Source of the DNA: Silene conica | Taxonomy: Eukaryota > Streptophyta > Magnoliopsida > Caryophyllales > Caryophyllaceae | Assembly (NCBI GenBank): GCA_029255685.2 | Contig: CM055313.2 | Location: forward strand, 29,446,579 to 29,510,578 | DNA: 64,000 nucleotides | Reading direction: 5' to 3' | Shown here: positions 31,131-43,254 of the stretch, one piece after another | How positions within the stretch are numbered: position 1 is the stretch's first letter | Layout of the letters: each line of letters starts with the position of its first letter | The notes under the pieces: model-generated | What the model saw: the letters and a program-made list of their open reading frames with translations, nothing else | Database searches by the model: none | What the model was told of the DNA's origin: nothing | Made by a program: the position numbers and the translations under genes

Positions 31131-32399
31131 TGTTGGAGGAAGTGTCCTCGACAATAGTGTGTTGACATGATTAAAACTCATTTGAATGAAACACAACTGG
31201 GAGTGTTACTCTTTCAAAGCCAACTGATCAACATTTACCGATAATGATTGGCTGTCTAGAGTTTGACATTATCGTCATATGATGGTGGTGATCAGTTGAT
31301 CCCTTAAGGTCATATCTTTAGGGAATTCCGTCTCAATGGAATAATTAATTAAAATTGTATTGGATACAAGTTAATTAATAACTAGAAATTGAAATGATTT
31401 TCATTACAAATATTGTTATAAGGGGGTTATAATAAAAGGTAATAAAATAGTTTTATTACATGATTTTATTTATTCGTTTAGGAAACGATTAAGTTGAGAA
31501 TGAACACGGTTGATCATAAAATTACAAAGAGTTGTAATTAAAATTATGATATTACATTTTTATAAAATAGTAATTTCGAATTACTGATAGTGTTATTTAA
31601 ATGTTATAAAATTGTGAATTATGAATTTTAAAAGGGTAAAATTGCATAATTAACAAATTAGGTCATGTGTTATGAGACATATGTGATATGTTACAAATTA
31701 ACACAATTGACAAAAATAAAATGGGTCTATTATAACCCACATTTCAGCCGTGACATTGGACACACAATATGATTGTGTGTATTATACACTAAACCTATGT
31801 TTAGGTGTGTAAGGATGTGTAAGATATGTAAGGCCTATTGTGTGCTTTGTGTAAGTAATAGAAGGCCATGCATTGGCTTAGGGTTGCTTGAGATGGCCGG
31901 CCATCTTGCTCCAACAAGCAAGGTCATCTTGCTTCCTATATATACACAACACTCTTCATGCATAAGATATGTTGATGTTCAACACTTAGTCCTTACTCTT
32001 ACAACATCCAATTCTCAATATGTTTACTAGAGATTAATAACTCTAGTATTAAAATCAATTCATACTAATAATATTAAGAGTAATATTATTATTATTATTA
32101 TTTCTAGTATACTTATACTAATTTTCTAGTAACAAAATTAGTATTAGTTTGAGATCGGGTCCTTGATACGCATCTTTTGGAGACGATTTTTCTTAGATCG
32201 TTGTAAGGGTATTTCGTTTTTGAAGACTCAAGTAATAGGTGATTATTGAGTATAAACCTTCTAAAACCAATGTAAGGACTTTCACATCTTATGATATCAT
32301 CATGCATGCATAAGATCTATTTAAGTTTTATGACCTAAACTTAAAGAAACAAAACTCACATTAAATATGAGTATAAAATGTGGAACTTATTTTCCAACA
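31131..32399 (+). repeat. 5' LTR of Copia-1
   Basis: 1269 bp, TGTTGGAGGAAGTGTCC to TTTCCAACA. It holds the paired stem 31221-31298, a TATA-like CTATATATAC at 31936-31945 and an ATT microsatellite near 32090. The 85-codon frame at 31773-32030 recurs unchanged in the other LTR and has no recognisable domain. Confidence 0.95.
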
Positions 32400-32401
32400 A
32401 T

Positions 32402-32413
32402 TGGTATCAGAGC
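32402..32413 (+). promoter_or_regulatory. Initiator-Met tRNA primer binding site, Copia-1
   Basis: TGGTATCAGAGC two bases after the LTR end, complementary to the 3' end of initiator tRNA-Met, standard for plant Copia elements. Confidence 0.95.
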
Positions 32414-34696
32414 ATTACGGTTGTTGCATGCATGATCGGATTCATGATTTATGTTAAAATCGGTTTAACATATATATTTCGAATTTTCGAAATATTTTGT
32501 ATTTATTATGATAAATCACAAAATAATTTTGCATGTTAAAGTTTCTGATTCTAAAATGGTTTTAGGACATAAAAATAATTTTATGGATTTTTATTGTTCA
32601 TTTTTATATTTATTTGTATATTTTGTAGTTTAAATCGGTTTTAAACAACAATTAATGGGAAAAATAGCTAAAAATAGTTTGTGGCCGAGATTTTTTGATA
32701 TGTTCTCACATGCATATTTAATATATTGTATATGATTTTTCGTAAGAAATGGAGTTAATATGCATGGATTATGAATTTTATGAGATAAATAGTCATAATA
32801 TTAGTAAAAATGGGTATATAAGGTTATATTTCGAATTTGACCTTAAAAATTTTATGAGAAGTCACATGCAATATATAAAGTTCCTGTATTTATTTTCGAA
32901 ATTATTGGACTTATTTTGCATGATTAATGATTTTTATAGTAAAAAAAGGATTAATAGTGACTTAAATTCAACTTTAATAGTTATAGTTGGAATTTTGCCA
33001 TAAAAACTTTACACAATGTCACATGCAATATTTACAGTATGTATGAAAGTTTTGGGAATTTATTCTCAAGTGATGCATGATTTATGATTTTAATAGTTAA
33101 AATCGGCTAAATAATGACTTATTGTGTTAAAAATAGTTAATCTTAATATTATGGCATAAACTTTTACCCATGGATGTTTTATATGATAGGAACATCAGAT
33201 CTAAAAGGATTAATATCAAAAAGTTTCTGTTTTTTTTTATGATTATTAATTTTTAATGAGTTAATTAGTTAATAATCGTAATTTATGAGTCGGAAAATAA
33301 AATTTTCGAGAATGGTCTGTAATTTTTGGTCATTTTCAGATTCTAATATGTATTTTAGGATGACTAAAAATTTATAGCAATTTATTGCAAGTTTTTATAA
33401 TTTAAATCGGATTTTTAACCATAAAAACGACTTTTATACGACTTATTTAAGAAATAAACTGTAAATATTTGCATAAGACCATTTTACTAATTTCTGAATT
33501 TTTAGAAAATTTCCAGAAAGTTTAAAATTTTTGAATTTTAAATTTCGAATTTATTGACTCATTTGGCCATATTTTGTTTATTTTTCCCGAAAATACAAGT
33601 AATTTATGAACAATAATGCAAAATCAAGTTAGATCATGATCAAATATTAGTAGAGACTAAACATTGATTCCTAAAGTAAGTTAGGATGATTAACTTGGAC
33701 ATAAATGAGATTTATGTGATTTTAATGATTTTAATAGTTAAAATCGCGCATATCCGTAAAAACCGTAAACAAATATGAGATATTTGCTCCCATAAGGCGA
33801 TTTGGCATTAAAAATTGAGCATGTGCATACATATTTTATTTATTGCAATTTATTTAATATGAATGTCATATTTTGAATGTTATTTATATAATTTGGAATT
33901 ATGTAATTTTCTTAGTATGGCCTTAGTTTTAATCAATATTACCCGTAATGAAAGGGAATATTGATTCGGTTGTAATTTATGTGATCTCGTATCACGGGTT
34001 TGTAATTTAAATTTTCAGTTTTACAATAGAATAGTTGTATTATTTTGTTAATTCCGGAGATCCAAAAGACGGTGCCATACGGAAGGGAGTTCCGACAAGA
34101 CGGTTTTTTCTTGGATGGCGTGTCAGTGAAGTTCAAGGGACCAAGGAGTTGGTTTCCGAATTTGTAATAGTTAATTAGTTTTTACTATTAAAGGAGATAG
34201 ATAATAAATTGACCAGACCTCTATATTAAACAAAACAATTGAGGATTAGCCTTACCAAATAGTAGAACCCATGAGCTTCTATTTCGTGGGGTGGTGCTAG
34301 TCCAGTGGGCAGTACGAACCTCATTACGTAGGATAAGTGGGGCAATGGGGTGGATTCAGTCCAGTGGGCGGATCGCATCCCGATGCATTTGAAATTTGGT
34401 TTGTACTCAACGGAAGTGTAGAGGACCAGTGGTCAATGTGTTCCGGGCTAAGATGAATAAATTATGATTTGTCATCAACCAAGAGTTCTATGGTAGAACC
34501 GTTTAACCCACCAAACCATATCTTTGGGTCGGAGTTCCAGTGGTTCACGATTTCGGGGGTATGGGTTTGGGTCTTGGAATCATTTATAAAATTGGATAGA
34601 GGTCATTTTATAGATGCAATAACTTGTCAATCTCATTTACAAGTTTTCAAAACGATAAATGTTAATTTTTCCTTCATCTCTTGTAGTAATTGAAAA
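32414..34696 (+). other. Long untranslated leader of Copia-1
   Basis: About 2.3 kb, very AT-rich, no credible ORF. Near 34170-34560 it contains short GGGTC/CCAGTGG phrases (gtccagtgggcagt, gtccagtgggcgga) that look like a decayed local repeat. The N-terminal gag region expected before 34697 is not recognisable. Confidence 0.7.
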
Positions 34697-37600
34697 ATGG
34701 ATGCTTTCAATAATCTCATTCCTATCACCATTGATAACTGGCAAAAATACTGTGAAGATGATCCGACTAGAGAATTGCGCTTTATGATCGACAACAATGG
34801 AAAACTTTGTCTAGTAACCACTTCTGCTCCGCCTAAACCAATCGTGATGACTGATCATGACTATGATAATCTTATCTCTCAAATGAACTCAATGTCTTTA
34901 GAGACAAAAGGGGATGAGGAGATGAGTGGGGGCACAAGTGGAACACCTCTTTCCATTAAGAATGGAAGGAAGTTCAAAAGGATAAAGAGAGGAAAACGAC
35001 CCATGAAGGGAGTAGCTAGTGGGACTACTACAACCAAAAAGAGGGGTGCTAAACCTTCAGAAATTTGTCACCATTGTTTTGAGTTTGGCCATTGGAGGCG
35101 TAACTGCCCCACATATTTGGAGGACATCAAAGATGGAATCATCACTCCAAAGAGTAAGACTCTAAGTGAAATATATGTTATTGACATTAATTTCACCTCC
35201 TCTATAACATGGGTATTAGATACTGGTTGTGGATCTCACTTTTGTAATCATTTACAGGGGCTAAGAAATGTGGAGAAGCTAGACAAAAGTGACGTGGATC
35301 TCAGACTTGGAAATGGGGCTAAGGTAGCCGCTTCTTCAAAGGGAACCTACGTATTACATTTAGCTAGTGGTTATGAGTTATATTTGAAAGATTGTTATTA
35401 TGTACCTTCTTTATCTAAAAACATCATTTTGGTCGCCATGTTAGACATGGAAGGTTTTTCATTCATGATCAAAAATAATTTTTGTGAAATACATCGAAAT
35501 GGGTTGGTGGTGGGCCAAGCAAATTCCGTAAATGGGATTTATGTACTCAACAACTCAAAATCTATTGATGTCCATAATGTGCAAGCAAAAAGACTAAAAT
35601 CAAGTGATCCAAATGAATCGTTCATTTGGCATTGCCGTCTAGGTCACATAACTGAAAATCGCATTAAGAGATTAGTGTCGACTAATATCATCAAACCATT
35701 CGACTACATATCGTATGGAGTATGCGAATCATGTCTTCTTGGTAAGATGACTCGATCACCTTTTAGTGGAAAAGGTGAGAGAGCCAGTGACTTGTTAGGA
35801 CTAATACATACCGATGTGTGTGGTCCAATGACAATCACCGCAAGAGGAAATTATGACTACTTTATCACTTTTACTGACGATTTAAGTAGATATGGGTATA
35901 TCTACTTAATCAAATACAAAAGTGAAGTATTTGAAAAGTTCAAAGAATTTCAAAATGAAGTAGAGAACCAAACAAATAGAAAGATCAAAGCACTTCGATC
36001 AGATCGTGGTGGCGAATATCTAAGCAATGAATTTGATTCTCATTTAAAAGATTGTGGCATAGTATCACAACTTACTCCACCAGGAACACCACAACTCAAT
36101 GGTGTTTCTGAAAGGAGAAATCGAACCTTATTAGATATGGTTCGATCAATGATGAGTCTTACAGATCTCCCTGATTCATTTTGGGGATTTGCACTCCAAA
36201 CCGCAATACACTCCTTAAACAGGAGTCCGACTAAAGCTGCAAATAAAACTCCATATGAGATATGGAAAGGGAAGGTCCCGAATTTGTCATTCATTAAGAT
36301 ATGGGGTTGCAAGGCTTATGTTAAGAACAAGTCTTCCGATAAACTTGCACCCAAATCTGACAAATGCACATTTGTAGGATATCCACTCAATACTCGTGCA
36401 TACTACTTCTATAATTCTCAAGAAAACAAAGAGTTTGTGTCTCGAGAAGCTGTCTTCTTAGAAAGTGACTTCATTTCTAAAAGACAGAGTGGGAGAAAAT
36501 TTGAACTTGAAGAAATTCAAGATTAAGAGCCACAAACAGAAGTAGAGATGATGCAAGAAAACATTCCTTCGTCATCAAATGCTATAGCTCATGCTCCAGT
36601 ACCTAGGAGGTCTGGGAGGGTGAGTCACCAACCTGAGAGATATATTGGTGTCATTGAGGTAGAAGATGCTTTAGACGTTTTTCTAATGGAAAATGATGAA
36701 CCATCAACCTACAAAGGAGCAATATCTAGTCCAAACTCAGCTTTTTGGCTTGAAGCCATGAAATCCGAAATTAAATCTATGGAAGATAATCAAGTTTGGA
36801 ACTTGGTTGATTTGCCTGAAACGTTAAACCGCTTCAGTGCAAATGGATCTTCAAAATCAAGAATGGCATAGAGGGACATGATGATGTCTACAAAGCTAGG
36901 CTTGTAGCAAAAGGTTTCACTCAAATTCATGGTCTACACTATGATGAAACTTTTGCTCCTGTTGCTATGTTGAGATCAATTCGGATTATGTTAGCAATTG
37001 CCGCATTTCACAATTATGAAATATGGCAAATGGATGTTAAAACCGCCTTCCTAAATGGGTATTTAGAGGAGGAGGTGTACATGGTACAACCTGAAGGTTT
37101 TAAGGATCCTAAAAATCCTAACAAAGTATGCAAGCTAAATAGGTCCATTTATGGGCTTAAGCAAGCATCAAGAAGCTGGAATCATCGATTCAATCATGTG
37201 ATAAAAGAAAATGGGTTCACTCGAAGTGTCGAAGAACCTTGTTTATACATGAAGTTCAGTGGGAGCAAAGTTGTGTTCTTAATCTTGTATGTAGACGACA
37301 TACTCTTTATTGGTAACGATGTTACCATGTTGACTTCAGTCAAGGAATGGTTAGGAAAGCATTTCCAAATGAAATATTTGGGAAATGCACAACGCATACT
37401 GGGTATAAGGATCTTTAGAGAAAGATCCCAGAGAATATTGGCACTAAGCCAAGAATCTTATGTGGATAAGATACTTCGTCGTTTCAACATGGAAAATTCT
37501 AAGAGAGGACTAGTTCCTATGGGGAGTGGGATTTCATTGAGCAAAACTCAATCACCCACTCCTTGTCAAACAGAACATGTTGAGCTAATGAAGGACATAC

Positions 37601-38283
37601 CCTATGCATCAGCCATTGGGTCAATCATGTATGCCATAACTTGTACCCGTCCAGATGTGTCATATGCTTTGAGCATGACGAGTAGATACCAAGCCAATCC
37701 AGGTGAAAAACACTAGATAGCCGTTAAGAATATCCTTAAATACTTAAGAAGAACTAAGGATCTATTCTTAGTGTTTGGAGGAGAAGGTGAGTTTTGTGTA
37801 AAGGGTTACACCGACTCAAGCTTTCAAACAGATGCAGATGATATGAAATCCCAGGCTGGCTTTATCTATATGATCAATGGTGGTGCAGTCAGCTGGAGAA
37901 GCTTCAAGGAGCCAGTTGTTACAGATTCTACTACAGAGGCTGAGTATATTGCAGCATCAGAGGCTGCGAAGGAAGCTGTGTGGATTAGGCAGTTCTTGGA
38001 AGGACTAAAGGTAGTCCCCGTAGCCAAAAATCCAATCACAATTCTTTGTGATAACAGTGGGGCTATCTTTCAAGCAAAGGAGCCCAAGCCTAGCAATAAG
38101 TCCAAACATGTACTCAGAAAATTTCATGTAATTAGAGACTTTATTGAAAGGAAGGAAGTTGCGGTTTGTAAGGTTGGGACAGAGGATAATATTGTTGATC
38201 CTTTAACCAAGCCTTTATCGCAGGCTAAGCATGACCGACATGTAGCATCCATGGGTCTTAAACGCATGCCAGATATGTACTAG
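34697..38283 (+). pseudogene. Copia-1 gag-pol: shortened gag, protease, integrase, RT, RNase H; three lesions
   Basis: From Met 34697 the frame has a short gag-like N-terminus without the UBN2 domain, the zinc knuckle CHHCFEFGHWRRNCP (about residue 127), protease WVLDTGCGSHF, pre-integrase zinc region WHCRLGHITENR, and an integrase core with HTDVCGPM, FTDDLSRYGY, SDRGGEYLS and LNGVSERRNRTL, so D, D and E are all present. After a TAA at 36524-36526 the frame continues, shifts at about 36825, and RT follows (WQMDVKTAFLNGYLEEEVYM, catalytic YVDD in FLILYVDDILFIG). A TAG at 37714-37716 stands in a conserved Trp position. RNase H closes it (YTDSSFQTDADD, DSTTEAEYIAASEAAKEAVW). All enzymatic domains survive, but the polyprotein cannot be made in one piece. 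Confidence 0.92.
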
Positions 38284-38742
38284 ATTATGAAGATGAAATA
38301 AAGTGTTATTTTTCGAGTTGTTCATAATTCATAATTCATTTATCGTAATGGAGTTTAAATACTCAAAACCAAGGTCATAAGATTCAAATGGGATGGTGAG
38401 ACCATATTGAACCCCATTAAAGTGAATTGAATTATCATGACCTCGCCCCTAGTTGCTTAAGTGAGGTGACATCTCAATGCAACCAGATGTGTGATGCGAT
38501 TGATGGCGAGTTCAATTGCCATAGGGTCATACGGGATGACTAGTCGATCACCTAGGCATAGACATGTTAAGATACATTTGCCGGGCTAAATGACCGTTGA
38601 TAGAGCTCTGACGTACTCTTATTATAAGACTGCCTGGTCGTGGCGGGAGCATCTATCGTGTTTCACATGAGTCAGTTCTTAGACTAATGACTGTTCTCTG
38701 AGGTGGCACAGTTTACAAATTAACTTTGATTTATGTCCTAAC
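38284..38742 (+). other. Copia-1 3' untranslated region, first part
   Basis: Noncoding. It shares phrases with the 3' region of Copia-2 (complement of about 40400-40660; for example the gagtcagttcttagactaat stretch). It is interrupted by Copia-2 at CTAAC (38738-38742) and resumes at 46531. Confidence 0.75.
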
Positions 38743-40024
38743 TGTTAGGTTTAACTAGTTGCTCATAAACTAATTTAGTCATACTAACAAAACCTTTAAT
38801 TAACTTTTAATTAACAAAATAATAAACTTGTTTATTAGATCTTATGCATGCTTAGAATGCGGAATAGGGAGAAATCGAACCCTTACACACGGTCCAAGCT
38901 TGGCAAGGATGATCCTCCAAAGTACCCAAATTAGAATACCTCCTTTAAAGATGCACCAAGACAACCCCTTAAAGTCGAATCTTTGTTGTGCTAGACTAAG
39001 AATCGATTCTTCCTTAAACTTATTCTAATCTCACTTATTAGAATAATATTTGAATACTACTCTTAGTATAATTTTTATTATCTTATAATAAATATTTTAG
39101 AGGTAGAAAATTTCTCTTCTTGCTTGGGATTTTCGGCTAAGGCAACAAGAAGAAGAACTAGAGAATGAATATGATGTATACTTATATACATCAAGCATGC
39201 TTATTATAATTTTAAGATAATCAAATTAATCTTAAGCATGGTATATGGGGAAGGGGTTGCCGGTTTTGGGATGCCTCAAAGGGGAACACATTCACTTCTC
39301 AAGACACTAGGGAGGCATCTAGGTTAGTGTTCTCAAGGTGGTCCTTTAATGATTGTGTTTTATACATTAAAAAACACAAAACATAACCTTCACTAACCTC
39401 ACCAAAACCGGCTACCATAATCCATAAAATGGATTTTCATTTTACAATTTGTAAAATGTACAATTGTATAAAGTGTGACATCTCATATGTCATTAAGATT
39501 TAAAATACTTTAGTACATATAAATATTTATCCCATAAATATTATACATAATTAAATAAATCATATTTATTCAATTAATAAGTAATTCGAAATTACTAATG
39601 TAAAATGATCATTTATCGTCAATACGATTTACAACCTTTGTATTAATTTCAACCCAATTCATTCTAATTACGACATAATAAAATATCGTTTAATGTTTAA
39701 CAATTGACACGTTTCAATTTTAAACATAAATCTTACATTAAGATTTCACCTCTAATTTCTCGATATACGAGTTTAAGGAATGTGATCAAATCGTATCAAT
39801 ATACATTTGATCACTTTATCAATTAAGGGAATTGTCCTAAAGGTGTGACCTAAAGGGATCAACTGACCACCACCGTCATACGACAGTAATGTCAAACTCT
39901 AGCTAGCCAATCATTACCGATTAATGTTGGTCAGTTGACTAATAATTCTTATCATCCCTTGCGCATTCTTGTTATGAGATTTAATTACGTGATCGCACTA
40001 TTGTTGAGGACACATTTCCCAACA
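38743..40024 (-). repeat. 3' LTR of Copia-2
   Basis: 1282 bp; in element sense it begins TGTTGGGAAATGTGTCC and ends CCTAACA. Contains the paired stem 39859-39938. The 66-codon frame inside is identical in both LTRs and is not a supported gene. Confidence 0.95.
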
Positions 40025-42345
40025 ATCTCCCACTTGTCCTCGACAAGTGTGCGTCACCAATTCTCTTGTCCTATTACAATCTCCCACTCAATGCAAGATG
40101 TCTCTCTAAGGTCGTACCTTGCATTCGATCATATCATGAGTGGTTTCCTCGATCTGGAGAATAACTGTCTGACCGGAATTATCTACCATAGATACCTTCC
40201 GAGCGTGGCCACGCATTTCCAGTTAATTACTCCTCGAGTGGCCCTGAGATTTGAACAACCCTGACAAGGGGTGGACAATTTCTATCGCACTACTTCCTTC
40301 AACTAGTCACAGTTAGTCACAACCCAAAACAATCCCATTTGACTCCAGTTACGAAAAGTCGTAGAGAATGGATCAAAGTTATGCCTAAACTGTACCATCT
40401 TGGGAGAGTAGTCTTTAGTCAAAGAATTGACTCACAAGAATACTATAGCAGCTCTCGCCACGACCCGGCTATAAAATTTCCAGAACTCTATAAGCGGTCA
40501 CATTGCCCGACAGAGTGTCTCTTACAGTCTGCCTGTGTGATCGACTAGTCATCACATATGACTCTATGGCTCTTGAACTTGCCATCAATCGCCTCACACT
40601 CTAGTCGCTTTGAGACGTCACCTCATGTAAGCGGCTAGGGGCCATACTAAGTCAACCAGTTCACTTATGGGGTTCAATATTGTCTCATACAACCCATTTG
40701 GATTCTGAAAAAGTATCTTTTATCTTGAGTTAATCATAACTCAAATGATGTTGTTATGCAACAATAGTCAACACTATTACATTGCATTTTGATGCACAAT
40801 CATCTGTTTGTATTAGTGTTTTGCGAATAACCTTTATTCATAATAGCAAAACTTACAACTTTTGGTCTCCTTTATTCTCATATTATCCCGTATAATATGA
40901 TTCTATTTGAGTACATATCTAGAACTCTTTCTAGATTTTGAGTTTCCTTTCCGGAGGAAAGCTCCCACTGTTATCTTATAACTTGTGACGTATCAATATA
41001 CTGGAGGGATTAAAATCACTCTCTACAGTCACTTATGTACTGAAATCTATAATGTAGTTTATTTATGATTTCATCATTCTAATAATTTTCACTCATCTTG
41101 GCTATTTGTTAATGGTTTCATTCATCGTTATGAATAATGTATCCAACCATTCTAACTTCTAGTGGGCGACCTTTTATTATCCATATAATAAACCTTCCCG
41201 TAAACCTCCATCATCTTATGATATAAATTATTTGATCATCTAGAATTGAAAACCTCTTATTCTTTACACCTTAAAGAATCACCCATCCTCTCTAAATGGT
41301 AGGCTTAATTCTTTTCATGAAAATCGCTCCCACTAAAATCAATATCTCTCGATATCTTAAATGAACCTTTCATTTCTCGCATGTTTAACTATTACTTGAA
41401 TTTTTATTACTATCACTATCCCTATAGTGATCTGTTTCTATTCAATCATTCATTACCTTCTTATCATGTCTTCGTTTCCTTGAGACGAAAATGACATGAT
41501 AATTTCTTTATAACTACATAGGAACCGTTTTCCTACCGATGATTTCATACGGGGTTTCAAGTTTCCCCTCTATGAAACAATGAACACAAAGAACCTTTCT
41601 TCGAGTGTCCTCCCGTAGTTCCTTCAAGTCATTTAGGGCTCTTCTTAAGACTCCCAAGTAAGAATCTTCTCTAAGATCCTTCCTTTATTTACATCATTGG
41701 TTTGTGAGCGAAACATTTTCTCCCACTCTATCCTTCTAACAATAACCTTTACTTGTTTAAGGATAGCTATTTCGATTAACCAATGTATTTGAATGTTTGA
41801 AGTTTGATAGGTGTGATGAATACATTCTCATTTTCACTTAAAATGAAAATCATATAATGAACTGATATAGTCTCATTTTGATTGAATCTATCTCATGGGG
41901 TGTAGTTCTCCGTTTTAATCAACTCTTTGATTATCTTATACTTGATTGTATCAATATTACTATCATTCATGTTTAAACAAGGCTTGCAATTTATTTGAGA
42001 AATCAAAACATTGATTAAGAACAAAAGTAGTGACTCGGGTTGAAAACCAAGTCACTAATATCCAAAATTACAACCATTGTTTTTAGGATTTTAATCCTTG
42101 TCTTACAAGAAAATTAAATTGTTCCATAAATAAACGCAAAATATGAAAGAAGACGGTATGAAAATAAGAGCCTAGCTCTTCAAGTCTTCGATCAATTGGA
42201 TGCTACCGTAGCCATCCAATTAAGGAACTTCAAGCTTCCTTGTCCTTGCCCTTATCATTATTCGGGGGTGGCCCTTTAAAACAATTAAAAAGGGTAAATA
42301 TCAACACATTTGTATCACTATACATAAGTTGATAAATGACATGAA
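40025..42345 (-). other. Copia-2 3' region without pol
   Basis: It begins (plus-strand coordinates) with the complement of the polypurine tract AAGTGGGAGAT at 40025-40035. 40040-40740 corresponds to the 3' untranslated region of Copia-1. 40740-42340 has no usable frame. A GAGTGGGAGAAAAT phrase near 41730 (minus strand) also occurs at the integrase-RT linker of Copia-1 (about 36486), so a pol relic is possible, but no domain can be read. Confidence 0.6.
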
Positions 42346-43254
42346 TTATACGCGAGAATTATTACCTACGGCGGTTGCCTTCCCATTTTTGAGATCACTT
42401 AAGTACTTGGGGCAATTTCGCTTCCAATGACCGATCCTCGTGCAATAATGGCACTTGTCTTGCTCTTTTGAAGACGAGGTGGAAGCGCCTTTCGAAAAGG
42501 TCTTTTCTTTGGTCGCTTTGGGCTTGAACGTTTTCTTGCCCTTGCCTTTCGAGGCATTCCTCTTGAAGCTCGTTTTCCCTTTCTTTTCGATGTTCAAAAC
42601 ATCTTTGGTGGAACTTTCATGAAGTCCCATGTCCCTTTCGGCTTGGACTAGCATCTTATGCAACTCGTCTAACGAGGTCTCTTGGTTTCGCATATTGAAA
42701 TTCACCCGGAATTGAGCATATGCCTTAACCTTATTGAGCGAGTGAAGAACTCGGTCAATGATAAGAGAGTCGGGAACATCAACATCTTGAGCTTTTAGAG
42801 TCTCCGCGAGCTCAACTAGTTTGAGCACATGAGGGCTTATCTTTTGCCCTTCCTTGAATGTTATGTCAAAGAAGGCGGAAGCCGCCTCATATTGAATCAC
42901 CCTAGGAGTTTGCGAAAACATGGTCGCAAGCTTGGTGTATATCTCATATGATGTGGTCAACTTAATCATACTCCTTTGGAGATCCGGCTCCATGGAGAAG
43001 ATGAGCACATTCTTAAGAGCGGAAGACTCTTTCATGTAGGCTTCATAAGCCTCACGATTTTGGACCGACGAACGAGCGGTCGGAGCGGGAGGAGCGGCTT
43101 CGGATAGGTAACGACTCTTATCGTCACCTTGAGCGGCCAAAAGCAATTGCGCATCCCAATCCTTAAAATTGGAACCATGCTTATCGAGTTTGCAACGATC
43201 CATAAAGGATCGAAGCCATGATACGTTAGTGAGAGGTGGAGCGTTGGTTGCCAT
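42346..43254 (-). CDS. Copia-2 gag, intact 302 residues
   Basis: Met 43254 to stop 42346, uninterrupted. The N-terminal half is a Copia gag (UBN2-type) domain: NVSWLRSFMDRCKLDKHGSN, LKNVLIFSMEPDLQRSM, FSQTPRVIQYEAASAFFD, SLIIDRVLHSLNKVKAYAQF. A Lys-rich basic linker follows at residues 225-265, then the CCHC knuckle CHYCTRIGHWKRNCP near residue 271. Length and layout fit a complete particle protein with RNA-binding tail. It stops soon after the knuckle, where protease would start in a full element, so the element encodes gag alone. Same family as the broken gag at 10692-11448. The best preserved coding sequence in the window, consistent with the near-identical LTRs. Confidence 0.93.
   Translation of the reverse strand: MATNAPPLTNVSWLRSFMDRCKLDKHGSNFKDWDAQLLLAAQGDDKSRYLSEAAPPAPTARSSVQNREAYEAYMKESSALKNVLIFSMEPDLQRSMIKLTTSYEIYTKLATMFSQTPRVIQYEAASAFFDITFKEGQKISPHVLKLVELAETLKAQDVDVPDSLIIDRVLHSLNKVKAYAQFRVNFNMRNQETSLDELHKMLVQAERDMGLHESSTKDVLNIEKKGKTSFKRNASKGKGKKTFKPKATKEKTFSKGASTSSSKEQDKCHYCTRIGHWKRNCPKYLSDLKNGKATAVGNNSRV

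Noticed and set aside
31773-32030. 85-codon frame inside the Copia-1 LTR, identical to 47511-47768
   Set aside because: Identity is explained by the LTR pair; there is no domain and no independent evidence of coding.
38828-39028. 66-codon frame in both Copia-2 LTRs
   Set aside because: LTR duplicate of a chance frame.
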